DNA of 64,000 nt from Serratia quinivorans (GTDB lineage: Bacteria; Pseudomonadota; Gammaproteobacteria; Enterobacterales; Enterobacteriaceae), in contig NZ_CAMKGL010000007.1 in the NCBI RefSeq assembly GCF_946227985.1, positions 1 to 64,000 on the forward strand, given 5' to 3'. Below are positions 9,486 to 19,690 of this stretch, in pieces. The position numbers and the translations under genes were made by a program. The first letter of the stretch is position 1; every line of letters starts with the position of its first letter. A model generated the notes under the pieces. The model searched no databases. It was not told the origin of the DNA and saw only the letters and a program-made list of their open reading frames with translations.

Positions 9486-9955
9486 ATCGTTATCATGCTG
9501 CCGAATATTACCTGCCCCATGCAGCTCCAATGGTGCTGCTGGAGCAGGTGCTTGAAGTAGGGGAAGAACATGCCCGATGCGCCGTCACGGTTAGTCGCGA
9601 CGGCGTGCTGGCGCCCTTTCTTGATGCACAAGACGCCCTTCCAGGCTGGTATGGCATTGAGCTGATGGCGCAGGCGATCGGGGTCTGGAGCGGCTGGCAT
9701 GCTTGTCAGAGCGCTCAGCTACCGCAGCTTGGCATGCTGCTGGGCGGACGCGCGATTCACTGTGATCTACCGACTTTTCCTGCTGGCAGTAAACTGTTGG
9801 TTAGTGTGCAGCAACTGTTGAAAGATGAAAAACTGGCCAGTTTTGAGTGTGAAATCAGTATCGATAATGTGCGCATCGCGCAGGGCAGGCTGAACACTTA
9901 TCAGCCTGATCAACAAGAAATCATTCAATTGACGACCTTAAGGGGAGACGCATGA
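9482..9955 (+). CDS. apeP: 3-hydroxyacyl-ACP dehydratase (FabA/FabZ-like)
   Basis: A 157-residue hotdog-fold protein (start ATG at 9482, inside the apeO stop). The central helix GWYGIELMAQAIGVWSGWH fits the dehydratase active-site region, and GGRAIHCDLPTFPAG matches the COG4706-type dehydratases found in APE clusters. It is expected to pair with ApeI, forming the conjugated double bonds. The upstream frame can be extended to 9458, but the ATGA overlap fits the operon style better. Confidence 0.85.
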   Translation: MNRYHAAEYYLPHAAPMVLLEQVLEVGEEHARCAVTVSRDGVLAPFLDAQDALPGWYGIELMAQAIGVWSGWHACQSAQLPQLGMLLGGRAIHCDLPTFPAGSKLLVSVQQLLKDEKLASFECEISIDNVRIAQGRLNTYQPDQQEIIQLTTLRGDA

Positions 9956-10683
9956 TGCGTTCCGTTTTAGTCACCGGTGCCAGTAAAGGGATCGGCCAGG
10001 CTATTGCCTGCCGCCTGGCTGCCGATGGCTTTTTGATAGCCGTTCATTACCACAGCGATAAGACCGGGGCCGAACACACACTGCAGCAGATTGTCAGCGC
10101 CGGCGGGCAAGGGCGACTGATTCAGTTTGATATCAGCCATCGTAGCCAGTGTCGTGAGGTACTGGAGCAGGATATTGCCACCCACGGCGCCTATTATGGC
10201 GTGGTGAACAATGCCGGTATTACCCGTGATGGTGCTTTCCCTGCGCTGAGCGAAGACGACTGGGATGGCGTGATCCATACCAATCTCGACAGCTTCTACA
10301 ACGTACTGCACCCCTGCGTGATGCCGATGATTGGCCTGCGTAAGGGCGGGCGGATCGTCGCGTTGTCATCGGTTTCCGGCGTGATGGGCAACCGTGGGCA
10401 GGTCAACTACAGTGCGGCCAAGGCCGGAGTGATCGGTGCCTGCAAGGCGCTGGCGATTGAGCTGGCGAAACGCAAAATCACCGTTAACTGTATCGCCCCT
10501 GGGCTGATTGACACCGGCATGATCGACATGGAGCAGGCGGCGCTGGATGAAGCGATGCGTGTTATCCCGCTCAAACGTATGGGTTCGGCGGAAGAGGTGG
10601 CCGGGCTGGCCAGCTATTTGATGTCGGATATCGCCGGCTATGTGACGCGGCAGGTCATTTCCATTAATGGAGGAATGGTATGA
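9952..10683 (+). CDS. apeQ: 3-oxoacyl-ACP reductase (FabG-like)
   Basis: A short-chain dehydrogenase of 243 residues. TGASKGIG (residues 8-15) binds NADPH; the catalytic Ser-Tyr-Lys set is in LSSVSGVMG and NYSAAK (Tyr near 152); the NNAG motif is present. It reduces the beta-keto group of the growing polyene before dehydration. A strong AGGGGAGA site lies just before ATGATG at 9952/9955, so the start is certain to within one codon. It overlaps apeP and apeR. Confidence 0.92.
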   Translation: MMRSVLVTGASKGIGQAIACRLAADGFLIAVHYHSDKTGAEHTLQQIVSAGGQGRLIQFDISHRSQCREVLEQDIATHGAYYGVVNNAGITRDGAFPALSEDDWDGVIHTNLDSFYNVLHPCVMPMIGLRKGGRIVALSSVSGVMGNRGQVNYSAAKAGVIGACKALAIELAKRKITVNCIAPGLIDTGMIDMEQAALDEAMRVIPLKRMGSAEEVAGLASYLMSDIAGYVTRQVISINGGMV

Positions 10684-11909
10684 CACAACGAGTGGTAGTG
10701 ACCGGCATGGCAGGCGTGACCGCGTTTGGCAATAGCTGGGCAGAGGTGTCCAGCCGCTTGCAGCAGGGCAAGAATGCGGTGCGTTATATGCCGCAGTGGG
10801 AAGAGTATCAGGGGCTGAATACCCACCTTGGCGCGCCGGTAGAGAATTTTGTGTTGCCGGATCACTATACCCGCAAGCGCATTCGTTCGATGGGGCGGGT
10901 TTCACTGTTGGCCACCCGCGCGACCGAACTGGCACTTGAGCAGTCTGGGTTGCTGGGGGAGGCGGTATTGATCAATGGTGAGACCGGTATCGCTTACGGT
11001 TCATCGACCGGTAGTACCAAGCCGGTCAGCGAGTTCGCCACCATGTTAACCGAGAAGCACACCGGCAATATTACCGGCACCACCTATGTACAAATGATGC
11101 CTCATACCGCGGCGGTGAACACTGGCTTGTTCTTCGGTCTGCGCGGCCGGGTGATCCCGACCTCCAGCGCCTGCACCTCGGGCAGTCAGGCAATCGGCTA
11201 CGCTTACGAGAGCATTCGTCACGGGTATCAGACCGTGATGGTGGCGGGCGGTGCCGAAGAGCTGTGCCCTTCAGAGGCGGCGGTGTTCGACACGCTGTTT
11301 GCCACCAGCCAGCAGAACGATCACCCGGAGCTTTCGCCACGTCCGTTTGACGGTCAACGTGACGGACTGGTGATAGGCGAAGGAGCCGGGACGCTGATCC
11401 TGGAATCACTCGAGCATGCGCTGGCGCGTGGTGCCACCATTTATGGCGAGATTATCAGCTTCGCCACCAACTGCGATGCGGCACATATTACCCAGCCGCA
11501 GCAGGAAACCATGCAAATCTGCATGCAGCAGGCACTGAAGGCCTCCGGGCTGGCGAGCAGCGATATCGGTTATATTAGTGCCCATGGCACGGCGACCGAT
11601 CGGGGTGATATCGCAGAAAGTCAGGCAACGGCAGCGATCTTCGGCAATAGCACACCGATTTCGTCATTGAAAAGTTATTTTGGTCATACGCTGGGGGCCT
11701 GCGGCGCACTGGAGGCCTGGATGGCGCTGGAAATGATGCGTGAAGGCCGCTTTGCGCCGACCATTAACCTCAGTGAGCCGGACAGCGCCTGTGGAGATCT
11801 GGACTACATCATGGGCGGCTATCGCCAGATCGAGACCGAGTTTGTGCAATCGAACAATTTCGCGTTTGGCGGCATCAATACCTCACTGATCCTGCGCCGC
11901 TGGGCGTAA
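10680..11909 (+). CDS. apeR: Beta-ketoacyl-ACP synthase of the APE cluster
   Basis: A second complete ketosynthase, 409 residues, with Cys165 in TSSACTSGSQ and histidines in SAHGTATDRGD and KSYFGHTLGACGA. In characterised APE systems ApeR acts as a homodimer in early condensation, distinct from ApeO/ApeC. It is the last gene of the run: 104 bases of spacing later nothing continues on this strand before dkgB, and a GC-rich hairpin follows the stop. Confidence 0.9.
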   Translation: MTQRVVVTGMAGVTAFGNSWAEVSSRLQQGKNAVRYMPQWEEYQGLNTHLGAPVENFVLPDHYTRKRIRSMGRVSLLATRATELALEQSGLLGEAVLINGETGIAYGSSTGSTKPVSEFATMLTEKHTGNITGTTYVQMMPHTAAVNTGLFFGLRGRVIPTSSACTSGSQAIGYAYESIRHGYQTVMVAGGAEELCPSEAAVFDTLFATSQQNDHPELSPRPFDGQRDGLVIGEGAGTLILESLEHALARGATIYGEIISFATNCDAAHITQPQQETMQICMQQALKASGLASSDIGYISAHGTATDRGDIAESQATAAIFGNSTPISSLKSYFGHTLGACGALEAWMALEMMREGRFAPTINLSEPDSACGDLDYIMGGYRQIETEFVQSNNFAFGGINTSLILRRWA

Positions 11910-11916
11910 TTTTGCG

Positions 11917-11940
11917 TTGCCGGGGTGCTCGCCCCGGCAA
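11917..11940 (+). terminator. Terminator-like hairpin after apeR
   Basis: TTGCCGGGG pairs perfectly with CCCCGGCAA around a six-base loop, eight bases after the apeR stop. The following bases are only moderately T-rich (TTGTTGCCGTTT). It likely closes the APE operon. Confidence 0.7.
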
Positions 11941-12050
11941 TTGTTGCCGTTTAATCAAAAGTCTTATGCACAATAGGGCGTTTTTGATCAACAAAACAGT
12001 TGCCATAATCCTCTCATATCGCTTCAACATCCCAATGAGAGAATAAAATT

Positions 12051-12854
12051 ATGAGCATCCCTGCATTTGGTTTAGGTACCTTCCGTCTTCAGGAACAGGT
12101 TGTCATCGACTCGGTCAGCACGGCGCTGGAACTGGGGTATCGCGCCATTGATACTGCACAGATCTACGAGAATGAAGCTGCGGTGGGCCAGGCGATCGCT
12201 GCCAGCGGCGTGCCACGTGACGAGCTGTTCATCACCACCAAAATCTGGATTGCCAATCTGTCGAAGGGCAAGCTGATCCCAAGCCTGCGGGAGAGCCTGA
12301 GCAAACTGCAAACCAGCTATGTTGACCTGACTCTGATCCACTGGCCTTCGCCGAATGACGAGGTCTCGGTGGCCGAGTTTATGACCGAGCTGGCGGAAGC
12401 CAAAAAACTGGGCCTGACCCGCCAGATTGGGGTGTCCAATTTCACTTTGGATCTGATGCAACAGGCGATTGATACCGTGGGTAGCGACCAGATAGCCACT
12501 AACCAGATCGAGCTGTCGCCGTATCTGCAGAACCGAAAAGTGGTGGCGTTTGCCCAGCAGCACGGTATTGCCATCACTTCCTACATGACGCTGGCCTATG
12601 GTCAGGCACTGCAGGATGAGGCCATCAAGGCCATCGCGGCACGCCGCCATGCTACTCCGGCGCAGGTTATCCTGGCCTGGGCGTTGCAACTGGGTTACGC
12701 GGTGATCCCATCATCAACCAAGCGTGAAAATCTGGCGAGCAACCTGTTGGCTCAGCAGTTGACGCTGACCGCTGATGAAATGGCAGAGATCGCCAGGTTG
12801 GAAAACAATGGCCGTTTGGTCAGCCCGGAAGGTTTGGCTCCCAACTGGGACTGA
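12051..12854 (+). CDS. dkgB: 2,5-diketo-D-gluconate reductase B (aldo-keto reductase)
   Basis: An NADPH-dependent (beta/alpha)8 aldo-keto reductase of 267 residues. The catalytic set is visible: Asp and Tyr in [11 protein letters not shown], Lys in ITTKIW, His in LIHWPS; the C-terminal cofactor motif is [10 protein letters not shown]. DkgB reduces 2,5-diketo-D-gluconate and methylglyoxal-like carbonyls in the cytoplasm. The gene is followed by the LysR gene yafC on the other strand, as in E. coli, which supports the symbol. Confidence 0.9.
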   Translation: MSIPAFGLGTFRLQEQVVIDSVSTALELGYRAIDTAQIYENEAAVGQAIAASGVPRDELFITTKIWIANLSKGKLIPSLRESLSKLQTSYVDLTLIHWPSPNDEVSVAEFMTELAEAKKLGLTRQIGVSNFTLDLMQQAIDTVGSDQIATNQIELSPYLQNRKVVAFAQQHGIAITSYMTLAYGQALQDEAIKAIAARRHATPAQVILAWALQLGYAVIPSSTKRENLASNLLAQQLTLTADEMAEIARLENNGRLVSPEGLAPNWD

Positions 12855-12876
12855 TTCTTCGCAGGTGACACATCGG

Positions 12877-12901
12877 GGCGCCCACAGGGGCGCCTTTTTT
12901 A
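12877..12901 (+). terminator. Rho-independent terminator after dkgB
   Basis: GGCGCCC / GGGCGCC stem (12877-12883 and 12888-12894), four-base loop, then a run of T. It lies directly against the end of yafC on the other strand. Confidence 0.88.
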
Positions 12902-13786
12902 TTACGCCAATCGCTCACTGATAAAATCGATAAAGCTGCGCAGGCGGTTGCTGACCGCACTGTCGCTGTAATATACCGCGTTAACGGGCATTGCTACCGG
13001 CAGGGTTTCTTTAACCAAAATCGGTACCAGATCGCCGCGTTTGATATCTGCATCAATCATAAAATTCGACAGGCAGGCAATACCATTGCCGTGCAGACAC
13101 AGATGACGCTGGGTTTCCCCACTGTTGGTGGTCAGGCTCGGAGTAATTTCCAACTGGCGGCCATCAGTACAGGCCAGCGGCCAGCGGTTGAGGCTAGGCA
13201 AATCGTTAAAACCAATACAGCTATGTTGTGCCAGTTCCTCGACCGAGCCCGGTGTGCCGTACTGTGCCAAATAGGCGGGGGAGGCCAGGACACGCCGGTA
13301 ACTGGTCATCAGCTTGCGCGCCTTGAGGCTGGAGTCGGTCAATTCGCCGACGCGAATGGCGATATCCACCTTACGCTCAATCAGATTGATAAAGTTCTCC
13401 GATGACACCAGCGACAAAGACATTTCCGGATAGAGCGCCCGGAACTCCGCCACCAGCGGGGTCAGTACGTGCAGCACTACCGGGGTGGCGGCATCGACGC
13501 GTAGTAGTCCCTGAGGACGCTGACGGCTCTCCATCAGCGCATTCTCTGCCGCAGCCATATCACTCAGTACCTTCTGCACCTGACGGAAATAGTTTTCCCC
13601 TTCCTGCGTCAGACTGATCTGGCGCGTAGTGCGGTTGAGTAACGTTACGCCCAGCTTGGCTTCCAGCTTCTTGACCGTGCGGCTGACCACCGAATTGGCC
13701 TGATCAAGTTGTTCTGCCGCCCGGCTGAAGCTGCCGCTTTCCACCACGGTGACAAAGGTAATTAACTCATCAGAGTTCGCTTTCAC
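12902..13786 (-). CDS. yafC: LysR-family transcriptional regulator YafC
   Basis: A 294-residue LysR protein: winged helix-turn-helix at residues ~3-60 ([23 protein letters not shown]) and a periplasmic-binding-like effector domain after ~90. The GTG at 13786 is chosen because AAAGGAG lies five bases before it. Adjacency to dkgB matches E. coli yafC. Here it is transcribed away from an MFS exporter gene, so control of that exporter is plausible. A TGATA-N13-TATCA inverted repeat at 13812-13834 in the shared 105-base spacer is a candidate binding site. Confidence 0.88.
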   Translation of the reverse strand: MKANSDELITFVTVVESGSFSRAAEQLDQANSVVSRTVKKLEAKLGVTLLNRTTRQISLTQEGENYFRQVQKVLSDMAAAENALMESRQRPQGLLRVDAATPVVLHVLTPLVAEFRALYPEMSLSLVSSENFINLIERKVDIAIRVGELTDSSLKARKLMTSYRRVLASPAYLAQYGTPGSVEELAQHSCIGFNDLPSLNRWPLACTDGRQLEITPSLTTNSGETQRHLCLHGNGIACLSNFMIDADIKRGDLVPILVKETLPVAMPVNAVYYSDSAVSNRLRSFIDFISERLA

Positions 13787-13891
13787 TATTGCTCCTTTGG
13801 CAAAATTAATTTGATATTTTGAGCATTTTTATCATTTAAGCACGGGTCGATAATAGCCGCCATCAACCTGAATGCTATTTGGAGTAAAAAG

Positions 13892-15067
13892 ATGCCTCTC
13901 GCATTACTTGCATTGACCATCAGTGCCTTTGCCATCGGCACCACGGAGTTTGTGATTGTCGGACTTATCCCTACTATCGCAGAACAGCTGGGGGTGACCG
14001 TGCCGTCAGCCGGGCTGCTGGTGACCATTTATGCTATCGGTGTGGCCATCGGTGCACCGGTGCTGACAGCCTTAACCGGTCGCGTGCCGCGCAAGTTGCT
14101 GTTGATCAGCCTGATGGTATTGTTCACTCTTGGTAACTTATTGGCCTGGCAGTCGCCTGGCTATGGGACGCTGGTGGTGGCCCGTTTGCTGACCGGCCTG
14201 GCTCACGGGGTCTTCTTCTCAATCGGTTCGACTATTGCTACCGGCCTGGTCGCGAAAGAGAAGGCCGCCTCGGCGATCGCTATCATGTTTGGTGGTCTGA
14301 CCGTGGCGCTGGTGACAGGGGTGCCATTGGGAACCTTTATCGGTCAGCACTTTGGCTGGCGTGAAACCTTCCTGGCAGTATCACTGATTGGTGTAATCGC
14401 CACCCTGGCCAGCGCTATTTTGGTGCCAAGCAACATTAAAAATCAGGCCAGTGCCAGTATTAAGGAACAGTTTAAAGTGCTGACCCATCCTCGCCTGTTG
14501 CTGATTTATGCCATTACTGCACTGGGCTACGGCGGCGTGTTTACGACTTTCACCTTCCTGGCACCGATGATGCAGGAACTGGCGGGTTTCTCTGCTCCGG
14601 CAGTCAGCTGGATCCTGCTGGCCTACGGCATTGCGGTGGCGATAGGTAACATCTGGGGTGGCACACTGGCGGATCGTCACGGAGCGGTACGCGCACTCAG
14701 CTTCATTTTTGCCGCGCTGGCCGTTCTGCTGCTGGTATTCCAATTCACTGCCAGCCACAGCATTGCCGCGTTGCTGACGGTGATCGTCATGGGGGTGTTT
14801 GCTTTTGGTAATGTTCCTGGTCTGCAGGTGTATGTGGTGCAGAAAGCTGAGCAGTACACACCTAATGCGGTGGATGTGGCTTCCGGTCTGAACATTGCGG
14901 CTTTTAACGTAGGTATTGCCCTTGGCTCGGTGATTGGTGGGCAAACGGTAGCCACTTTGGGGCTGGCACAAACTCCGTGGATTGGTGCTTCGATTGTGCT
15001 GGTGGCTCTATTGTTGGTTAGCTTAAGTGGACGGCTGGATAAGAAATACCGGCCGCAATTAGCCTAA
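13892..15067 (+). CDS. MFS drug/metabolite exporter (DHA1, YdhP/AraJ-like)
   Basis: A 391-residue major facilitator with twelve predicted helices. TTEFVIVGLIPTIAEQLGVT is typical of the AraJ/YdhP group, and the motif-A-like loop after helix 2 reads GRVPRK. It probably exports a small molecule by proton antiport; the substrate cannot be read from sequence. A GGAG site precedes the ATG. It sits between yafC and yafD, which are adjacent in E. coli, and diverges from the LysR gene that may control it. Confidence 0.85.
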   Translation: MPLALLALTISAFAIGTTEFVIVGLIPTIAEQLGVTVPSAGLLVTIYAIGVAIGAPVLTALTGRVPRKLLLISLMVLFTLGNLLAWQSPGYGTLVVARLLTGLAHGVFFSIGSTIATGLVAKEKAASAIAIMFGGLTVALVTGVPLGTFIGQHFGWRETFLAVSLIGVIATLASAILVPSNIKNQASASIKEQFKVLTHPRLLLIYAITALGYGGVFTTFTFLAPMMQELAGFSAPAVSWILLAYGIAVAIGNIWGGTLADRHGAVRALSFIFAALAVLLLVFQFTASHSIAALLTVIVMGVFAFGNVPGLQVYVVQKAEQYTPNAVDVASGLNIAAFNVGIALGSVIGGQTVATLGLAQTPWIGASIVLVALLLVSLSGRLDKKYRPQLA

Positions 15068-15089
15068 ACTCCAGCGCTTTCCCTTTTCA

Positions 15090-15114
15090 GGCCCACATTT
15101 TGCGGGCCTTTTCG
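15090..15114 (+). terminator. Terminator after the MFS gene
   Basis: GGCCC (15090-15094) pairs with GGGCC (15104-15108) and is followed by CTTTTCGC-like T-rich sequence, 23 bases after the stop. Confidence 0.65.
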
Positions 15115-15309
15115 CATTTATGACACGGCGCCGCCAACCTTTACACACATATACTGTCAGAAGATTGAAATCCCTGCATCACGCCCCTATAACTGAAAGG
15201 GTATAACCCCTAAAAGCCATGCCGTCAGCCGAGGGCAGGCGTATAATCAATTCATTGTTGGCGGGAATGTCACTGCCAGTTTTATCCTAATGGGAAATAG
15301 GCGAATAGC

Positions 15310-16104
15310 GTGCCGAAACGAACTTATGCAATGAGGTATGTTGCAGGTCAGCCAGTTGAGCGAATTTTCCCTGGCGCTATCACCCAACCGCTGCCGCCTG
15401 GGGCTGCATTGCCCACGTCCGGCGCATTACGGGTGATGGTGTGGAATATCTTTAAACAGCAGCGGGCCGATTGGCTTTCAGTGCTGAAAAGTTATGGCAA
15501 GGATGCACAACTGGTGCTGTTGCAGGAGGCGCAAACCACGCCTGAGCTGGTGAGCTTCGCCACGTCAAACTATTTGGCTGCCGATCAGGTGCCGGCATTT
15601 GTGTTGCCTCAGCATCCTTCTGGCGTAATGACGCTGGCGGCGGCGCATCCGGTCTATTGTTGCCCACTGCGTGAACGTGAGCCATTGCTGCGACTGTCCA
15701 AGTCGGCACTGATTACTGTCTACCCGTTGTTTAACGGCCAGCTTTTGATGGTGGTGAATATCCATGCGGTGAATTTCAGCCTGGGTGTGGATGTCTACAG
15801 TAAACAACTGGGGCCGATTGGTGAGCAGATTGCCAATCACCATGGGCCGGTGATCATGGCCGGGGATTTTAATGCCTGGAGTCGTAAGCGAATTAATGCG
15901 CTATACCAGTTTGCCAGTGATATGGCGCTACGTGAGGTGAACTTTACCGATGATCACCGCCGCAAGGCTTTTGGCCGCCCGCTGGACTTTGTGTTTTACC
16001 GCAATATGGGGGTAGCAGAGGCCTCGGTGCTGGTGACCAGCGCGTCGGATCATAATCCGCTGCTGGTGGAGTTTCACCCTGAGGCCGACAAGCCGCACTG
16101 GTAA
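15310..16104 (+). CDS. yafD: Endonuclease/exonuclease/phosphatase family protein YafD
   Basis: A 264-residue EEP-superfamily protein. Motifs: [15 protein letters not shown] (metal-binding Glu), AGDFNAW, and the C-terminal [10 protein letters not shown]. The sequence closely follows E. coli YafD, including [11 protein letters not shown] at the start, which supports the GTG at 15310. Its biochemical activity is not settled. Lies between the MFS gene and the convergent mltD, with which it shares a terminator. Confidence 0.9.
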   Translation: MPKRTYAMRYVAGQPVERIFPGAITQPLPPGAALPTSGALRVMVWNIFKQQRADWLSVLKSYGKDAQLVLLQEAQTTPELVSFATSNYLAADQVPAFVLPQHPSGVMTLAAAHPVYCCPLREREPLLRLSKSALITVYPLFNGQLLMVVNIHAVNFSLGVDVYSKQLGPIGEQIANHHGPVIMAGDFNAWSRKRINALYQFASDMALREVNFTDDHRRKAFGRPLDFVFYRNMGVAEASVLVTSASDHNPLLVEFHPEADKPHW

Positions 16105-16127
16105 TATTCGCTCCGTATGCAGACAAT

Positions 16128-16156
16128 AAAAAAGCACCCCGAAGGGTGCTTTTTTT
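16128..16156. terminator. Bidirectional terminator between yafD and mltD
   Basis: GCACCC-CGAA-GGGTGC flanked by a six-A tract on the left and a seven-T tract on the right. It can serve both converging genes. Confidence 0.9.
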
Positions 16157-16167
16157 GTGCCGAAAAT

Positions 16168-17556
16168 TTAGGTATCCGGCGACGTTTTATCGCTGACAAA
16201 CAAGGTCAATTTCAGACCCGGCTGCAGGTTGCTGTTGGCTTTGGCAAGCGTTGAGTTCCAACGCATCACGTCGTTAATATCGACGCCGTGACGACGTGCA
16301 ATACTGGCAAGCGAATCACCTTTACGAACCTGATAGGTGATGCTGCTGTTACTGCCGGTATTGCTGGCCACTTGCAGGGTTTGCCCAACTTTTAGCGTGC
16401 TCTTGGCGCGCAAATTGTTCCAACTCTGCAAATCGCTGGACTTAATATTCAACCGCTTGGCAATACCCGATACCGTGTCGCCGGAGCGCACTTTATACGA
16501 GCTGCCACCAGACAAGCCGCTGTTCTTTGCCAACTGAGTGGTTGGCTGAGTCACTGCGATCTGGCCATCGGCCAACGAGTCTTTCAGCTGATCGGCATGA
16601 CCTTTGGGAACCATAATATAATGGGGCCCGTTGGGTGCCGTAACGCCTTTTTTGTAGCCTGGGTTATAAGCCTTCATCTTGGTCAGTGAAAGCCCAGCCA
16701 TCTCAGCCGCCTGAGTTAACTGTATTTGCTGCCCAACATCTATACGCGCCAGTGCACGGGTGTTATCAGTCTTAGGCAGATTGATACCGTACTTCTTGCT
16801 GTTTTTAATGATGTCGCTCAGCGCCAGCATTTTCGGGACATAAATTGACGTTTCACGTGGAAGCGACAATGCCCAGAAATTGGTTGGCTTACCCTGGCGT
16901 TTATTCGCCTTAACCGCCTGCATGACACGGCCTTCACCACTGTTATAAGCGGCAATGGTCAGTAACCAGTCACCGTTAAACATGCGGTTCAAATACTGCA
17001 TCATATCAAGCGCAGCAGTTGTCGAGGCCACGACATCGCGTCGCCCGTCATACCACTGATTGTTTTTCAAACCATAATTCCGACCCGTTTGCGGCACGAT
17101 TTGCCATAGCCCTGCGGCGTTGGCACTTGACGTGGCGTGAGGGTCAAAAGCGCTCTCCACTATGGGTAGCAGTACCAGTTCCATCGGCATATTACGTTTC
17201 TTAATCTGCCCGACTATCCAGTACATGTACGGCTCTGCCCGTAATGTTACATCGTGGAGATAGCTCTTACTTTTTAGGTACTTTCTTTTTTGATCACGGA
17301 TCCGGGAATTTTCCGGAACCTCCATCTTCAGCTCGTCGCTAATGAAGTTCCACAGGTTCTGTTGCGCGGCACCACTATTGTTATCTAGCCACCGCGCCGA
17401 GCTCGCTCGACCATTCGCTGTGTACTCTCCTGCTTCACCTTCTTGACCTGCCGAAGACAAACTCTGTGCATGCTGCTCTGGGGCCGGTGCGTCCTGCTTG
17501 GACGACTGGCACCCCACTAGCAAGACTGAGGCGAGAAATATCGCTTTAGCCTTCAT
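16168..17556 (-). CDS. mltD: Membrane-bound lytic murein transglycosylase D
   Basis: A 462-residue lipoprotein that cleaves peptidoglycan glycan strands with 1,6-anhydro ring formation. The signal ends in the lipobox LLVGC (Cys near residue 16). An SLT domain spans ~100-260 with the catalytic glutamate in LPIVESAFDP. Two LysM repeats follow in the C-terminus (YKVRSGDTVSGIAKRL and YQVRKGDSLASIARRH). I start at the ATG at 17556 because the lipobox follows at the right distance; the frame could extend to 17619. Order mltD-gloB matches E. coli. Confidence 0.95.
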   Translation of the reverse strand: MKAKAIFLASVLLVGCQSSKQDAPAPEQHAQSLSSAGQEGEAGEYTANGRASSARWLDNNSGAAQQNLWNFISDELKMEVPENSRIRDQKRKYLKSKSYLHDVTLRAEPYMYWIVGQIKKRNMPMELVLLPIVESAFDPHATSSANAAGLWQIVPQTGRNYGLKNNQWYDGRRDVVASTTAALDMMQYLNRMFNGDWLLTIAAYNSGEGRVMQAVKANKRQGKPTNFWALSLPRETSIYVPKMLALSDIIKNSKKYGINLPKTDNTRALARIDVGQQIQLTQAAEMAGLSLTKMKAYNPGYKKGVTAPNGPHYIMVPKGHADQLKDSLADGQIAVTQPTTQLAKNSGLSGGSSYKVRSGDTVSGIAKRLNIKSSDLQSWNNLRAKSTLKVGQTLQVASNTGSNSSITYQVRKGDSLASIARRHGVDINDVMRWNSTLAKANSNLQPGLKLTLFVSDKTSPDT

Positions 17557-17627
17557 GTGTATGTCAATGTAGTTGCTTAAAAGACGAGCAATCATACTTT
17601 GCTTCGCCAAACAACACAACTAAAAGC

Positions 17628-18383
17628 TCAGAAGTTGTCTTTACGCAGGCGTAATTCGGAAAAAACTGAATGAAGGTGCTGCGGTGGCGTATGAAAGCCT
17701 AATTCTCTTTGTAAATCAGTGTCATGACAGCGTAAAAATAGGTTAATTTTACGCTCTAATTGTAGCTTGGTTGGCACGCTGGGTTGGCCTTTTGCCCGTA
17801 ACGCATCGACTTGTTGCTGATATGTTTCAATGTGTCGATCTTCCGGCAAAATAGCTCGCGCAAACTTAAGATTTGAAAGCGTATATTCATGCGCGCAACA
17901 AATTAAGGTGTTATCGGGAAGTTGCGCTATCTGTTGAAACGAGTTGAACATTTGCTCTGCGGTTCCTTCAAAAAGCCTTCCGCAGCCGGCAGAGAAAATA
18001 GTGTCTCCGCAGAACAGATAAGGTGCGCTATAGAATGCTACATGGCCCAAGGTATGTCCGGGAACCGCGATTGTGGCGAATTCTTGGCCGTTAATTTCGA
18101 TGGTTTCGCCATCATGAACGATGTGGTTGGCTCCCTTGTCGGCAGTTTCCTGCGGCCCATAGACTTTCAGCCCGGAATAACGCGCTACAATTTGCGCTAC
18201 CCCGCCAACGTGATCGTGATGATGATGGGTAAGCAGGATTGCGTCAGGTGTCAGACTCAGGCGATCCAGAGTTTCCAATACCGGCTGCGCTTCACCGGGA
18301 TCGACGATAATGCAATGCCCCTGCTGGTTATCCAATAACCAAATGTAATTGTCCTGGAAGGCGGGAATGCTGATAAGATTCAT
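17628..18383 (-). CDS. gloB: Hydroxyacylglutathione hydrolase (glyoxalase II)
   Basis: A 251-residue metallo-beta-lactamase-fold enzyme that hydrolyses S-D-lactoylglutathione to D-lactate and glutathione. The metal motif [10 protein letters not shown] and the later ligands in [14 protein letters not shown] and CCAHEYT are intact. The start at 18383 ([13 protein letters not shown]) follows GAGAGAGG and matches E. coli GloB in length. It diverges from yafS, with a 51-base shared promoter region. Confidence 0.95.
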   Translation of the reverse strand: MNLISIPAFQDNYIWLLDNQQGHCIIVDPGEAQPVLETLDRLSLTPDAILLTHHHHDHVGGVAQIVARYSGLKVYGPQETADKGANHIVHDGETIEINGQEFATIAVPGHTLGHVAFYSAPYLFCGDTIFSAGCGRLFEGTAEQMFNSFQQIAQLPDNTLICCAHEYTLSNLKFARAILPEDRHIETYQQQVDALRAKGQPSVPTKLQLERKINLFLRCHDTDLQRELGFHTPPQHLHSVFSELRLRKDNF

Positions 18384-18434
18384 GTTGGACCTCTCTCTCT
18401 CTGTTGGCAACGGCTTGAAAGAAGATAATAAATC

Positions 18435-19154
18435 ATGAAACCAGCCCATACTCTACAAAAGCTCACCGGCCCACAGTCCTGGGCGGAGTTGCCGTGGGGG
18501 GAATACTATCGTGAGGCGCTCGAGCGGCAGTTGCAACCCTGGTGGTCGAAGCTGTTTGGTTTCCACCTGTTAAAGCTCGGTAATCTCAGTGCCAGTCTGG
18601 CGACCGACAAATGCGCCATTTCTCATCAGGTAAATGTAGCCCTGGAAGGGCAGAATCTGCAGGTGATCGCGGATGCCTATCAGCTCCCCTTTGCTGCTAA
18701 ATCGGTGGATGCCTGCCTGTTGGCGCATACGCTGTCCTATGCCGATGACCCGCACCGCATGCTGCGAGAGGTCGATCGCGTGTTGATCGATGACGGCTGG
18801 CTGGTGATTAGCAGCTTCAATCCGTTCAGTTTATTGGGATTGGGTAAACTGGTGCCTGGGTTACGTCACCGTCAGCCTTATGCTAGTCGGATGTTCACCC
18901 AGATGCGTCTGCTGGACTGGCTGAGCCTGCTGAATTATGAAGTATTGCATCAGTCACGTTTTCACGTGTTGCCGTGGCAGCGTAAAGGCGGGACGTTTTT
19001 ATGCACTCATTTGCCGGCATTGGGCTGCATGAGCGTGATTGTGGCGCGTAAACGCACCTTGCCGCTGACGCCAACGCCGATGAAATTCGGTGCGAGAAAA
19101 CCTGCTCTCAGCCGCGCCGTCGGCGCGACCAAGAGTTATCGCAAACTGCCTTAA
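18435..19154 (+). CDS. yafS: SAM-dependent methyltransferase-fold protein YafS
   Basis: A 239-residue class I methyltransferase-like protein. The region [26 protein letters not shown] resembles the SAM-binding acidic strand and post-motif I of the UbiE/methyltransf_11 group; a clear GxGxG loop is not obvious. Position between gloB and rnhA is as for E. coli yafS. Substrate is unknown. Its 3' end overlaps the end of rnhA by four bases. Confidence 0.87.
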   Translation: MKPAHTLQKLTGPQSWAELPWGEYYREALERQLQPWWSKLFGFHLLKLGNLSASLATDKCAISHQVNVALEGQNLQVIADAYQLPFAAKSVDACLLAHTLSYADDPHRMLREVDRVLIDDGWLVISSFNPFSLLGLGKLVPGLRHRQPYASRMFTQMRLLDWLSLLNYEVLHQSRFHVLPWQRKGGTFLCTHLPALGCMSVIVARKRTLPLTPTPMKFGARKPALSRAVGATKSYRKLP

Positions 19155-19618
19155 CTTTCCGGTTTGTAACCGACATCATCCTGGGTTGGATTGCCGGCCG
19201 CATCACGCGCCAGCACGTCGCAGCGTTCGTTTTCCGGATGGCCGGCGTGGCCCTTGACCCATTCCCATTTAACCGTATGTCGCTGAATGGCCAAATCCAA
19301 GCGCTGCCATAAATCGACATTCTTGACCGGTTTTTTGTCGGCCGTTTTCCAGCCGCGCTTTTTCCAGTTGTGGATCCAACTGGTAATGCCCTGGCGCACA
19401 TACTGGCTATCGGTGCTCAGGGTCACTTCGCACGGCGTAGTCAGAGCTTCCAGCGCGACAATCGCCGCCATCATCTCCATGCGGTTGTTGGTGGTCAGGC
19501 GGAAGCCCGCGCTGAAGGTTTTTTCAGTCTGCTTATAACGCAGTATTGCACCATAACCACCGGGGCCCGGGTTGCCAAGGCAGGAGCCGTCGGTGAAAAT
19601 TTCTACCTGTTTGAGCAT
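19151..19618 (-). CDS. rnhA: Ribonuclease HI
   Basis: A 155-residue RNase H that cuts the RNA strand of RNA-DNA hybrids. The four catalytic acidic residues are present in order: Asp in [11 protein letters not shown], Glu in NRMEMMAAI, Asp in STDSQYV, Asp in ERCDVLARD. The start at 19618 gives the exact E. coli length; the frame extends further to 19933 but that part would lie over dnaQ. Divergent to dnaQ with 72 bases between, the classical overlapping-promoter arrangement. Confidence 0.97.
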   Translation of the reverse strand: MLKQVEIFTDGSCLGNPGPGGYGAILRYKQTEKTFSAGFRLTTNNRMEMMAAIVALEALTTPCEVTLSTDSQYVRQGITSWIHNWKKRGWKTADKKPVKNVDLWQRLDLAIQRHTVKWEWVKGHAGHPENERCDVLARDAAGNPTQDDVGYKPES

Positions 19619-19690
19619 CTCTGGTAGACTCTTCCTATCAGTTTTATAAAAGCCAAGTCTGACATAAACAAGCGCTGCGAGCACTGCAAT

